Assembly: GCF_048060095.1 (NCBI RefSeq)
Contig: NZ_JBLUOA010000001.1
Location: forward strand, 1,426,001 to 1,490,000
DNA: 64,000 nucleotides
From: JBLUOA01 sp048060095
GTDB taxonomy: Bacteria; Pseudomonadota; Alphaproteobacteria; Rhodobacterales; Rhodobacteraceae
Reading direction: 5' to 3'
The notes below the pieces were generated by a model, which did not search any database, was not told where the DNA came from, and saw only the letters and a program-made list of their open reading frames with translations. Every line of letters starts with the position of its first letter. The first letter of the stretch is position 1. Position numbers and translations under genes: made by a program. This document shows positions 1 to 7,579 of this stretch, one piece after another.

Positions 1-2037
1 GGGCAAAACAGTTTTGGTGTCGCTGCGGCGGCGCAGACCTATTTCAACAAAACGCTGGGCGAGCTTGAACCGCATGAGGCTGCGTATCTCGCTGCGCTGC
101 CGAAAGCGCCGTCAAGTTATCACCCGGTTCGCGCTGTGGACCGCGCCATAGACCGACGCAACTTCGTGCTGCGCGAGATGGAGGAGAACGGCTACCTTTC
201 CGAAGAGGAATATCAATCCGCCCGCGAAGAGCCACTGTTGACCGTCCAAAACGGCGACTACCCGGCATTCCGCAATTCACTTCCGCCGCGTGATTACTTC
301 ACCGACGAAATCCGCCGCCAGCTTAGCCGCGATTTTGGTGAGGGGGAGTTCTTCACCGCAGGCTACACAGTCCGCGCGACGGTCGACCCGGAACTGCAAC
401 CTGTCGCGGCGACCTCGCTGCAACGTGCGCTTGAGGATTACGACCGCGGGCAGGGTGTCTGGCGTGGCACGGGCAAAACCATTTCGGAAGAGTCACTTGG
501 GGATGAGGTCAGTTGGCGCGCCGCGCTAGCCGCCGTGAAGGTCGCCCGTGATGTCGAGGGCTGGTATCCCGCCGTGGTGCTGGAAATCGGCGAAACTCAC
601 GCGCGGATCGGGATTGAGGGTGTCGAGGAAGACGAAGACGGCCATTGGATTCCGCCAGAGGATGTGAAATGGGCGCGCAAACGGCTTGAAGATGGCGGGC
701 TGTCCAACCGTGCCAGCCGGGCCGGTGATCTGGTCGAAGTCGGCGATGTCGTCCACGTGCGGGCGATGACGAAAGACGATGACGGGTCATTCATCCGCTG
801 GACGTTGCGGCAGGTGCCCGAAGTGCAGGGCGGCTTTGTCGCGATGGACGTGAACACGGGCCGCGTAATTTCGATGCAGGGTGGGTTCTCTTACCAGCAT
901 TCGGTCTTTAACCGCGCCACCCAAGCCGCGCGGCAGCCGGGGTCGTCGTTCAAGCCGTTCGTCTATGCCGCCGCGCTCGACAGCGGGTTCACTCCGGCAA
1001 CCATCGTCGTTGATGCCCCGATTGAAGTTGAAACCGGCGCCGGGATTTGGCGGCCGCAAAACGCCTCGCGCCAATTCTACGGGCCGACACCGCTGCGCAC
1101 CGGGATCGAACGGTCGCGGAACCTGATGACTGTGCGGCTGGCGCAGGAAATCGGCATGGATACCGTTGCGTCCTATGCCGAGCATTTCGGCGTCTATGAT
1201 CGGATGGGCCAGTTCCTCGCCAACTCCCTCGGGTCCGAAGAAACCACGCTTTACAAAATGGTCGCCGCCTACGCGATGTTCGCGAATGGCGGCGAGCGGA
1301 TCGAACCCTCGCTGGTGGACCGGGTGCAGGACCGCTGGGGCGAAACGATCTATCGCCACGATCAACGGACCTGCACGGATTGCGACGAAGATGCGTTGCC
1401 TTCTGGGCTTGGGCCGCGCATCACGTCAGACCGCGAGAGGGTGATTGACGCGATCACCGCCTATCAGCTGACGTCGATGCTGCGCGGTGTTGTGCAGCGC
1501 GGCACGGCCGCGGGCCGGGTCAATCTGAACGTGCCTGTCGCGGGCAAGACCGGGACGACGAACGACGCGAAAGACGTGTGGTTCATCGGCTTTACGTCGA
1601 ACATCGTGGCGGGGTGCTATATCGGCTATGACCGCCCGCGTTCGCTGGGTAATGGGGTCTTTGGTGGCAATACCTGCGGCCCTGTCTTCAACCGCTTCAT
1701 GCAGCAGGCGACAGCGAAATACGGTGGCGGAGAATTTGACGTGCCCCCCGGTGGCCGGTTCATCAAAATCGACCGTTTCAGCGGTGCCCGTCTGCCGGAC
1801 GGCGCGGCTGGCGAATATGTCGTGGCCGAGTATTTCCGCGAGGGCGAAGAGCCCGTCTTTGGTATCGCTGGCATGATCGACGGTGGCTTTGCGATGGGGG
1901 CCAACCTGCCGCTGTTCGCGCCGGGCGAAGGCGACGATCTGGGACAGGGCCGGACGGTCACGACCTCTTCCGGCGGCACAGCGCGGGTCGGGCAACGCGC
2001 GACCTTCGGTTCTGTCAGTTCCGGCGGGCTTTACTAA
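1..2037 (+). CDS. mrcA: Class A penicillin-binding protein 1A, 5'-truncated by window edge
   Basis: Bifunctional peptidoglycan synthase anchored in the inner membrane; it polymerises glycan strands and cross-links them. The frame is open from base 1, so the membrane anchor and most of the GT51 glycosyltransferase domain lie upstream. The 678 visible residues hold the end of that domain (LPKAPSSY near residue 40), an OB-like insert, and the transpeptidase domain with active-site SSFK at visible residue 315, SRN at 372 and KTGT at 516. The C-terminus is glycine/serine/threonine rich and low in complexity. prfB follows 61 bp downstream on the same strand. PBP1A rather than PBP1C or 2D is my best fit from the overall layout; the family call is firm. 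Confidence 0.95.
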   Translation, partial: GQNSFGVAAAAQTYFNKTLGELEPHEAAYLAALPKAPSSYHPVRAVDRAIDRRNFVLREMEENGYLSEEEYQSAREEPLLTVQNGDYPAFRNSLPPRDYFTDEIRRQLSRDFGEGEFFTAGYTVRATVDPELQPVAATSLQRALEDYDRGQGVWRGTGKTISEESLGDEVSWRAALAAVKVARDVEGWYPAVVLEIGETHARIGIEGVEEDEDGHWIPPEDVKWARKRLEDGGLSNRASRAGDLVEVGDVVHVRAMTKDDDGSFIRWTLRQVPEVQGGFVAMDVNTGRVISMQGGFSYQHSVFNRATQAARQPGSSFKPFVYAAALDSGFTPATIVVDAPIEVETGAGIWRPQNASRQFYGPTPLRTGIERSRNLMTVRLAQEIGMDTVASYAEHFGVYDRMGQFLANSLGSEETTLYKMVAAYAMFANGGERIEPSLVDRVQDRWGETIYRHDQRTCTDCDEDALPSGLGPRITSDRERVIDAITAYQLTSMLRGVVQRGTAAGRVNLNVPVAGKTGTTNDAKDVWFIGFTSNIVAGCYIGYDRPRSLGNGVFGGNTCGPVFNRFMQQATAKYGGGEFDVPPGGRFIKIDRFSGARLPDGAAGEYVVAEYFREGEEPVFGIAGMIDGGFAMGANLPLFAPGEGDDLGQGRTVTTSSGGTARVGQRATFGSVSSGGLY

Positions 2038-2098
2038 GCTTGTCCAACCTCGCCTGCGTTGGTATCACGCGGGCCAGAGGACAGGAGAAACCCCCGCC

Positions 2099-3226
2099 AT
2101 GCGCGCCGAAATACAGAACACCGTCGAGGCTATTGAAAAATCCCTCGCGCTTCTAAAGCAGCGGATGGATTGGGAAACGGCTGAACACCGTCTGGAAGAA
2201 TTCAACGCACGCGTCGAAGACCCCGACCTTTGGAATGATCCCGCCAAGGCGCAAAAGCTGATGCGTGACCGTCAGATGCTGGTGGACGCCATCGAAACCT
2301 GCCAGACCATCACGCGCGATCTGTCGGACAATGTCGAACTGATCGAACTGGGCGAGATGGAGGAAGATGCCGAGGTCGTCGCGGACGCCGAGGCGGCGCT
2401 GAAGAAGCTCGCCAAGCTCGCCGCTGAGAAGGAGCTTGAGGCGCTTCTTGACGGAGAAGCGGACGGCAATGACACGTTCCTTGAAATCAACTCTGGCGCC
2501 GGGGGAACGGAAAGTTGCGACTGGGCGTCAATGCTCGCTCGGATGTATGTCCGCTGGGCCGAAAAGCGCGGCTATTCGGTCGAATTGCAATCCGAAAGCG
2601 CGGGGGAAGAGGCGGGGATCAAATCCGCGACCTACAAGATCAGCGGTGCGAACGCCTATGGCTGGCTGAAGTCCGAATCCGGTGTGCATCGCCTTGTTCG
2701 CATTTCGCCCTATGACAGTTCGGCGCGGCGGCACACGTCGTTTTCGTCTGTCTGGGTTTATCCCGTGGTGGACGATAATATCGAGATTGAGGTGAACCCG
2801 GCCGACATCCGCATCGATACCTACCGGTCGTCGGGGGCCGGGGGGCAGCACGTCAACACTACGGACTCTGCCGTTCGGATCACCCACATCCCAACGAATA
2901 TCGTCGTCACAAGCTCTGAGAAATCCCAGCACCAGAACCGTGACATCGCGATGAAGGCGCTGAAATCCCGGCTTTATCAGATGGAACTGGAAAAACGCAC
3001 GGCCAGTATTCAGGAAGCGCATGAGGCGAAAGGCGATGCGGGCTGGGGTAACCAGATCCGGTCTTACGTGCTTCAGCCTTACCAGATGGTCAAAGACCTG
3101 CGCACGAACTACGAAACTTCGGACACACAGGGCGTTTTGGACGGCGACCTTGATGCGTTGATGGCGGCGACGCTTGCGATGGATGTCTCCGGCAAATCGC
3201 GGGCAGAGGCGCAGGCGGAGGATTAA
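2099..3226 (+). CDS. prfB: Peptide chain release factor 2
   Basis: RF2 reads UGA and UAA stop codons and triggers peptide release in the ribosome. The 375-residue product has the GGQ hydrolysis motif at 248-250 and the codon-recognition tripeptide at 203-205, which reads SPY rather than the textbook SPF. The frame stays open further upstream (to 1883), but the ATG at 2099 with AGGAGA before it begins the typical RF2 N-terminus (MRAEIQNTVEAIEKS). There is no in-frame UGA and no slippery CUUUGA near codon 26, so the autoregulatory frameshift of E. coli prfB is absent. A DUF2189 gene follows on the same strand. Confidence 0.97.
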   Translation: MRAEIQNTVEAIEKSLALLKQRMDWETAEHRLEEFNARVEDPDLWNDPAKAQKLMRDRQMLVDAIETCQTITRDLSDNVELIELGEMEEDAEVVADAEAALKKLAKLAAEKELEALLDGEADGNDTFLEINSGAGGTESCDWASMLARMYVRWAEKRGYSVELQSESAGEEAGIKSATYKISGANAYGWLKSESGVHRLVRISPYDSSARRHTSFSSVWVYPVVDDNIEIEVNPADIRIDTYRSSGAGGQHVNTTDSAVRITHIPTNIVVTSSEKSQHQNRDIAMKALKSRLYQMELEKRTASIQEAHEAKGDAGWGNQIRSYVLQPYQMVKDLRTNYETSDTQGVLDGDLDALMAATLAMDVSGKSRAEAQAED

Positions 3227-3238
3227 GCCGCCCGATTG

Positions 3239-3263
3239 TTTGGAAACTGCTGTTCCAAAACCC
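3239..3263 (+). terminator. Possible weak terminator after prfB
   Basis: Perfect 7-bp inverted repeat TTTGGAA / TTCCAAA with a 7-nt loop, 12 bases after the prfB stop and followed by ACCCTTTTC. The stem is AT-rich and the T run short, so termination would be weak. Confidence 0.3.
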
Positions 3264-3313
3264 TTTTCTCGTGCCAAAACCCGGCTATGATCTGGGTTGA
3301 GGGAGGCACGACC

Positions 3314-4105
3314 ATGACAGACACCCAACACCCCGGACCATCCGAAATCCCCGAGATGCGCCCGCTGAGCGTGGGTGTCATCGGTCACGCGCTGCGGATG
3401 GGGATGCGGGATTTTCTGTCCGCGCCGCAATACGGGTTCTTTTTTGCCGGGGTCTATGTGCTGGCTGGCTGGCTGATGGGATGGGTGACGGTCCAGACGG
3501 GGCAGACCTATTGGCTGGTGCTTGCCGCGTTCGGCTTCCCGCTGTTGGGGCCGTTTGCTGCTGTCGGGCTATACGAGGTCAGCCGCCGGCTTGAACAACG
3601 CGAACCTCTGTCGTGGAACGCTGTGCTGGGCGTCGTTTATCGCCAGAAGGACCGGCAAGTTCCGTCGATCTGCGCGATTATCGTGCTGATCTTTCTGTTC
3701 TGGTTTTTCATCGCTCACATGATCTTTGCGCTGTTCATGGGGCTGAGTGTGATGACCAACATCTCAAGCTCTTATGAGGTGTTTTTCACCACCAACGGGC
3801 TGAGCATGATCGGGCTTGGCTCGCTCGTCGGGGCGGCGCTGGCGTTTCTGATCTTTGCGATTACCGTAACGGGGCTGCCGCTGCTGTTGGATCTTGAAGT
3901 TGATTTCGTCACGGCCATGCTGACCAGCATCCGCTCTGTTACCGAAAATCTTGTCGTGATGCTGGTCTGGGCGGCTGTCATCGCGGTGCTGCTGTTCATC
4001 GGGATGCTACCTGCGTTTCTGGGGTTGCTTGTCGTGCTGCCGATCCTTGGGCACGCGACCTGGCACCTATACCGCGCGGTTTTCGCCGCTGATCATCACA
4101 CATAA
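3314..4105 (+). CDS. DUF2189 family integral membrane protein
   Basis: 263-residue inner-membrane protein of unknown function. The ATG at 3314 is preceded by GAGGGAGG; the frame runs further back without a convincing start. A short soluble N-terminus is followed by about six hydrophobic segments (roughly residues 33-53, 60-85, 117-150, 170-195, 205-250). The conserved FPLLGPFAAVGLYEV stretch near residue 75 is typical of DUF2189. It ends in a bidirectional terminator shared with the convergent bactofilin gene, so it is the last gene of its transcript. The family is recognised; no function is assigned. Confidence 0.85.
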   Translation: MTDTQHPGPSEIPEMRPLSVGVIGHALRMGMRDFLSAPQYGFFFAGVYVLAGWLMGWVTVQTGQTYWLVLAAFGFPLLGPFAAVGLYEVSRRLEQREPLSWNAVLGVVYRQKDRQVPSICAIIVLIFLFWFFIAHMIFALFMGLSVMTNISSSYEVFFTTNGLSMIGLGSLVGAALAFLIFAITVTGLPLLLDLEVDFVTAMLTSIRSVTENLVVMLVWAAVIAVLLFIGMLPAFLGLLVVLPILGHATWHLYRAVFAADHHT

Positions 4106-4139
4106 AAAAGGCGCGGTGCCGTCTGGCCCGCGCCTTTTT
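4105..4139. terminator. Bidirectional intrinsic terminator
   Basis: Perfect stem AAAAAGGCGCGG / CCGCGCCTTTTT (4105-4116 with 4128-4139), flanked by A and T runs so it works on both strands. It separates the DUF2189 gene from the convergent bactofilin gene. Confidence 0.9.
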
Positions 4140-4157
4140 CGGTCCCCTCGGGGGACG

Positions 4158-4658
4158 TTATGACTTGTGGCCGCCTTGTTCCACTTTCGCGACTGGCTTG
4201 CCGCCGGGGCCGTTCAGCGGATCATCCTGACGTTGAACCGACCCTTCGAAGTGGGCACCGGATTCAATCGCGATGGTCTTGTGGACGATGTCGCCCTCGA
4301 CCCGCGCGGTCGATGTCAGGCGCACTTTCAGGCCGCGCACACGACCAACCACGCGGCCATTGACGACCACGTCATCCGCCATCACTTCGCCTTTGACGGT
4401 CGCGCCTTCGCCGACTGTCAGAAGGTGGGCGCGAATGTCGCCTTCGACCTGACCTTCGATCTGGATGTCACCAGATGTCTTGAGGTTGCCCTTCACATGA
4501 AGGTCGGACGAAAGGGTCGACGCAGGCGGTTTTGCCTTGGGCGGGGAAGGGGCTGCATCTGCTGCAGGCTTCGGCGCAGGCTTTTCTGCCGCTTTCGGTT
4601 TTTCGTCTTCACCGTCCTGGTTCGGACCGGGTTCGTTGATTCGGCTTTTAGAAAACAT
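4158..4658 (-). CDS. Bactofilin (polymer-forming cytoskeletal protein)
   Basis: Bactofilins polymerise without nucleotide into filaments that localise cell-wall enzymes. The 166-residue product has a charged, Pro/Ala-rich disordered N-terminus (residues 1-50) and then the right-handed beta-helix core built of short repeats (DLHVKGNLKTSGDIQIEGQV, GDI, GEVMADDVVVNGRVVGRV, GDIVHKTIAIESGAHFEGSV). A basic, polar tail follows. Its ATG lies 11 bp inside the end of the upstream M23 peptidase gene, so the two are almost certainly co-translated. This matches the known bactofilin/LytM-peptidase partnership seen in several alphaproteobacteria. Confidence 0.93.
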   Translation of the reverse strand: MFSKSRINEPGPNQDGEDEKPKAAEKPAPKPAADAAPSPPKAKPPASTLSSDLHVKGNLKTSGDIQIEGQVEGDIRAHLLTVGEGATVKGEVMADDVVVNGRVVGRVRGLKVRLTSTARVEGDIVHKTIAIESGAHFEGSVQRQDDPLNGPGGKPVAKVEQGGHKS

Positions 4659-6000
4659 CTCTTGCTGCCCTGATATAAGTCATGGGATTCGTTGGCTTGC
4701 CGTTGACGCGGATCTCATAGTGAAGATGGGTTCCGGTAGAACGGCCAGAGTTTCCCATAGCACCAATCTGATCCCCACGCGAGACCCTTTGACCAACTTC
4801 AACCGTAATGCGCGACATATGGGCATATCGGGTTTCGATTCCAAACTCGTGCCGGATCTTCACAAGGCGGCCATAACCGGACTGCCAGCCAGCGTGAATG
4901 ACGACTCCATCACCGGTTGTGCGGATCGGTGTGCCATATGCGCCGGCAAAGTCGGTGCCGTTGTGCATCCGACCCCAGCGCGGACCAAAGCCAGAAGTGT
5001 AGCGGAACGCCGACTTGATCGGGATATCGAAGGGCAGTTTTTGCGCGGCGATCCGGTAAAGGTTTACGCGGTCCATTTCGGACAGGATCGCGTTGGCGCG
5101 CAGGCTGTCGGGGTCAGCAGGCTCCCCGCGTGTCGAAAATGACAGTGGCGTCAGCGGGCCGCCCTGACCGGAATAGCCTTGGCGAATGGTCTCAATGATC
5201 TGATCGGGCGGCAGACCTGCGTTGCGGAACATCTGATCAAGCGGGGAGAGGGAGACCGCGACCGCCTCTTCCAACTGCTCAAAGATGCGGTCGTTGCGTT
5301 CAGCCTCAAGACGCGCGTCGAGGATCAGGTCGTCGATCATCGTCTGCGCTTCGGCGGCGGTGCCTGCGATTTCATCCCGTTGGCCCGCAGTGCTTTCCAG
5401 CGCGGCGGTCAGGAAGTCGAGCGTGTTTTCAATGTCTTTCACCCGACCGGCTTCGGTGCGGGTTGAACCGGTCGAATCCTCAAGCTCTGCCATATAGGTT
5501 TCGACCTGCGCGCGCGCTGCGTCCCGTTCGGCGATCGTGTTGCGCAGCGTGGATTGGATCACGTCGATGCCGGTCTCAAGCTCCCGCCGGCGATCCTCGG
5601 ACGCGAGCAGCGCCGATTGCATCGCGGAAACCTCAGCCAGCGCGACGTTGAAGCGATCCTGCGCGGCAGCGGCTTCTTCGGCACGGCGGTCGCGTTCGGT
5701 GGACAGCGCATTCAGACGGGTTTCGTAAGCGGCTTGTTCGCGGCGGGCCTGTTCGCGCACGCTGCCAGAGCCAATGAAATCCATCAACAGAACGGCAGTG
5801 GCGATGATCGTCCAAGCCACAAAGGTCGTGCCGCCAAGGACGGCGGTCAGCTGTGCGGTAGGGGAAAGACGGATAAAGCGGGTTTCGGTGTCTGATCTGA
5901 GGAAGACCCGGCGTTCCGGGAACTGTTTTTCAACGACTGCGTTGAATTTCTGTGCAATGCCCGTCTTCAAACCGATTGTCCCCCAGCGACCCTTTATCAA
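4648..6000 (-). CDS. M23 (LytM) peptidoglycan endopeptidase, membrane-anchored with coiled coil
   Basis: 450-residue bitopic inner-membrane protein with a periplasmic peptidase. A basic cytoplasmic N-terminus of about 50 residues is followed by one transmembrane helix (about 54-76). A long coiled coil rich in Ala/Glu/Arg (about 80-260) comes next, then an M23 domain with zinc/catalytic residues in HNGTD and THLHYE near the C-terminus. All the M23 residues I can check by eye are present, so it is probably active. It overlaps the downstream bactofilin gene by 11 bp. By analogy with bactofilin-linked M23 enzymes (LmdC type), the cytoplasmic tail may bind the bactofilin filament. Confidence 0.93.
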   Translation of the reverse strand: MIKGRWGTIGLKTGIAQKFNAVVEKQFPERRVFLRSDTETRFIRLSPTAQLTAVLGGTTFVAWTIIATAVLLMDFIGSGSVREQARREQAAYETRLNALSTERDRRAEEAAAAQDRFNVALAEVSAMQSALLASEDRRRELETGIDVIQSTLRNTIAERDAARAQVETYMAELEDSTGSTRTEAGRVKDIENTLDFLTAALESTAGQRDEIAGTAAEAQTMIDDLILDARLEAERNDRIFEQLEEAVAVSLSPLDQMFRNAGLPPDQIIETIRQGYSGQGGPLTPLSFSTRGEPADPDSLRANAILSEMDRVNLYRIAAQKLPFDIPIKSAFRYTSGFGPRWGRMHNGTDFAGAYGTPIRTTGDGVVIHAGWQSGYGRLVKIRHEFGIETRYAHMSRITVEVGQRVSRGDQIGAMGNSGRSTGTHLHYEIRVNGKPTNPMTYIRAARDVF

Positions 6001-6121
6001 AGCAATGCCGCGATCAGCGTTCGACCGCGGCTTGTTTGGTTTGTGTTAGCGGTCGAGGCCCCTCGTCGCAAGAATTTTCATGTATTCTGATAGGTTAAGG
6101 AGGGTGTGACCCCCTAAAACC

Positions 6122-6156
6122 GGCGAAATACCGCCGATAAACCGGGCGATTTCGCC
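6122..6156 (-). terminator. Hairpin just after the DUF455 stop codon
   Basis: Inverted repeat GGCGAAAT / ATTTCGCC (6122-6129 with 6149-6156), partly paired inside. It is followed on the minus strand by GGTTTTAG, so the T run is short. It may end the bcp-DUF455 transcript before the M23 gene. Confidence 0.35.
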
Positions 6157-6989
6157 TAGGGTGCGTCCCGTCCTGCGGGATTGCCAACGGCGAGCGGCCA
6201 GTAGAAATCGGGCGGCAACCCGGCCTCGGCCCGCTTTTCTTCGTTGAAAGGCGGCTTTAGCGGCCCATGGAAATAGCGCCGAACAAGGTCGTGAAACACC
6301 GTCTTCGGGTCGAGGTCATGTCGCCCGCAAAGAAAGTGAAACCACTTCGACCCATACGCGACATGCGCCACCTCTTCGGCATAGATCGTTTCAAGCGCGG
6401 CGACCGCCTGGTCGTCTTTCGCTTTGCGGAAAATGTCGATCATGCCGGGCGTCACGTCCAGTCCGCGGGCCTCTAGCACCATCGGAACCACTGCGAGCCG
6501 CCCCATGAAATCATCCGCGGTATCCTCTGCCGCGCGCCACATCCCGGCATGGGCGGGCATCGCGCCGTATTGACTGCCAGATGCTTCAAGACAGTCGCAC
6601 ATCAGATTGAAATGTTTTGATTCTTCATCGGCTGCTTTCACCCAGTCATCGTAATATCCATCCGGCATTTTCACGTCGGAAAACCGCGCGATGATGTCCC
6701 AGTGCAAGTCAACCGCGTTCAGTTCGATATGCGCAACCGCGTGCAGCAGGGCGTTGCGCCCCTCGGGCGTGCCCGGGCGGCGGCGCGGCACGTCGCGCGG
6801 GCTGAGAAGTTCGGGTGCATCGGGCCGCGCAGGGAAATCTGGGGGCAGAGCGTTCCCGACCTCCGGCATGTCGCCCTCCGCCCGCGCCGCGAACCACGTC
6901 GCAGCGTGCGCACGAGACACCCGCGCTTTTTCGCGGCCATCTGCGGTGGACAGAACCTCAACCGCCATATCGGAAAGGGTCAGCGTCAT
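6156..6989 (-). CDS. DUF455 family ferritin-like protein
   Basis: 277 residues, related to the ferritin-like/MiaE-like helical fold. Metal-ligand style motifs are visible: HIELNA (about 90), EESKH (about 125), EARGLD and EEVAHVAYG, arranged as in four-helix diiron proteins. The substrate is unknown. Its ATG overlaps the bcp stop by 4 bp (ATGA at 6986-6989), so it is translationally coupled to a peroxiredoxin. That would suit a role in oxidative or metal stress, which is inference only. Family call is good, function unknown. Confidence 0.85.
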   Translation of the reverse strand: MTLTLSDMAVEVLSTADGREKARVSRAHAATWFAARAEGDMPEVGNALPPDFPARPDAPELLSPRDVPRRRPGTPEGRNALLHAVAHIELNAVDLHWDIIARFSDVKMPDGYYDDWVKAADEESKHFNLMCDCLEASGSQYGAMPAHAGMWRAAEDTADDFMGRLAVVPMVLEARGLDVTPGMIDIFRKAKDDQAVAALETIYAEEVAHVAYGSKWFHFLCGRHDLDPKTVFHDLVRRYFHGPLKPPFNEEKRAEAGLPPDFYWPLAVGNPAGRDAP

Positions 6990-7447
6990 GCGTTGCGCAC
7001 CGCCTCCAACACCTCTTCAACGTGGCCGGGTACTTTCACTTTCGGCCAAATGCGTTCGATGTTTCCGTCGGGGCCGATCAGAACGGTGGTTCGTTCGATG
7101 CCCCAGAAGGTCTTGCCGTACATCTTCTTTTCTTTCCAGACGCCATAGTCTTCGCACGTCGTTCCGTCAGTGTCAGATACTAGCGGCACGGTCAGGCCGT
7201 GCTTGTCACGAAACTTGTCGTGTTTTTTAACCGGGTCTTTGGAAATGCCGATAACCTCCGCCCCGGCGGATTTGAACGCGTCCAGATGCGCGGAAAAGCT
7301 GATGGATTCCGTCGTGCAGCCCGGCGTGTCGTCTTTCGGATAGAAGAACAGAACAACGCGGGACGGGCGCAGTGCTGACAGTGTGATCGTGCCTTCGCCG
7401 TCGCGGGGAAGGGTAAAGTCGGGCGCGGGTTGTCCGGTTTCAATCAT
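6986..7447 (-). CDS. bcp: Thiol peroxidase, BCP/PrxQ peroxiredoxin
   Basis: Reduces hydrogen peroxide and organic hydroperoxides with thioredoxin as electron donor, in the cytoplasm. The 153 residues carry the peroxidatic cysteine in DDTPGCTTE (about residue 44). E. coli Bcp has a second cysteine five residues later (CTVQAC); here that position is serine (CTTESIS), so the local resolving cysteine is missing. Another cysteine (TTCEDYGVW, about 98) is conserved. It is the first gene of a two-gene unit with DUF455 and is divergent from the AsmA-like gene. Confidence 0.95.
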   Translation of the reverse strand: MIETGQPAPDFTLPRDGEGTITLSALRPSRVVLFFYPKDDTPGCTTESISFSAHLDAFKSAGAEVIGISKDPVKKHDKFRDKHGLTVPLVSDTDGTTCEDYGVWKEKKMYGKTFWGIERTTVLIGPDGNIERIWPKVKVPGHVEEVLEAVRNA

Positions 7448-7579
7448 CGGGCGAGCCTTTTTCGCTAAATTTCGGGTTCAGTTTTCGGCGGTTACAGGCG
7501 AAGATGCGATGCAGCGCCCTGATCCGCAAGGCGGCACCGAAACCTCCGCGCCGGATCGGCGGCCAAACACCGGGGCAAG

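Noticed and set aside
2160..2185. Programmed frameshift site in prfB
   Set aside because: No UGA or slippery CUU UGA is present; the frame is continuous from the ATG.
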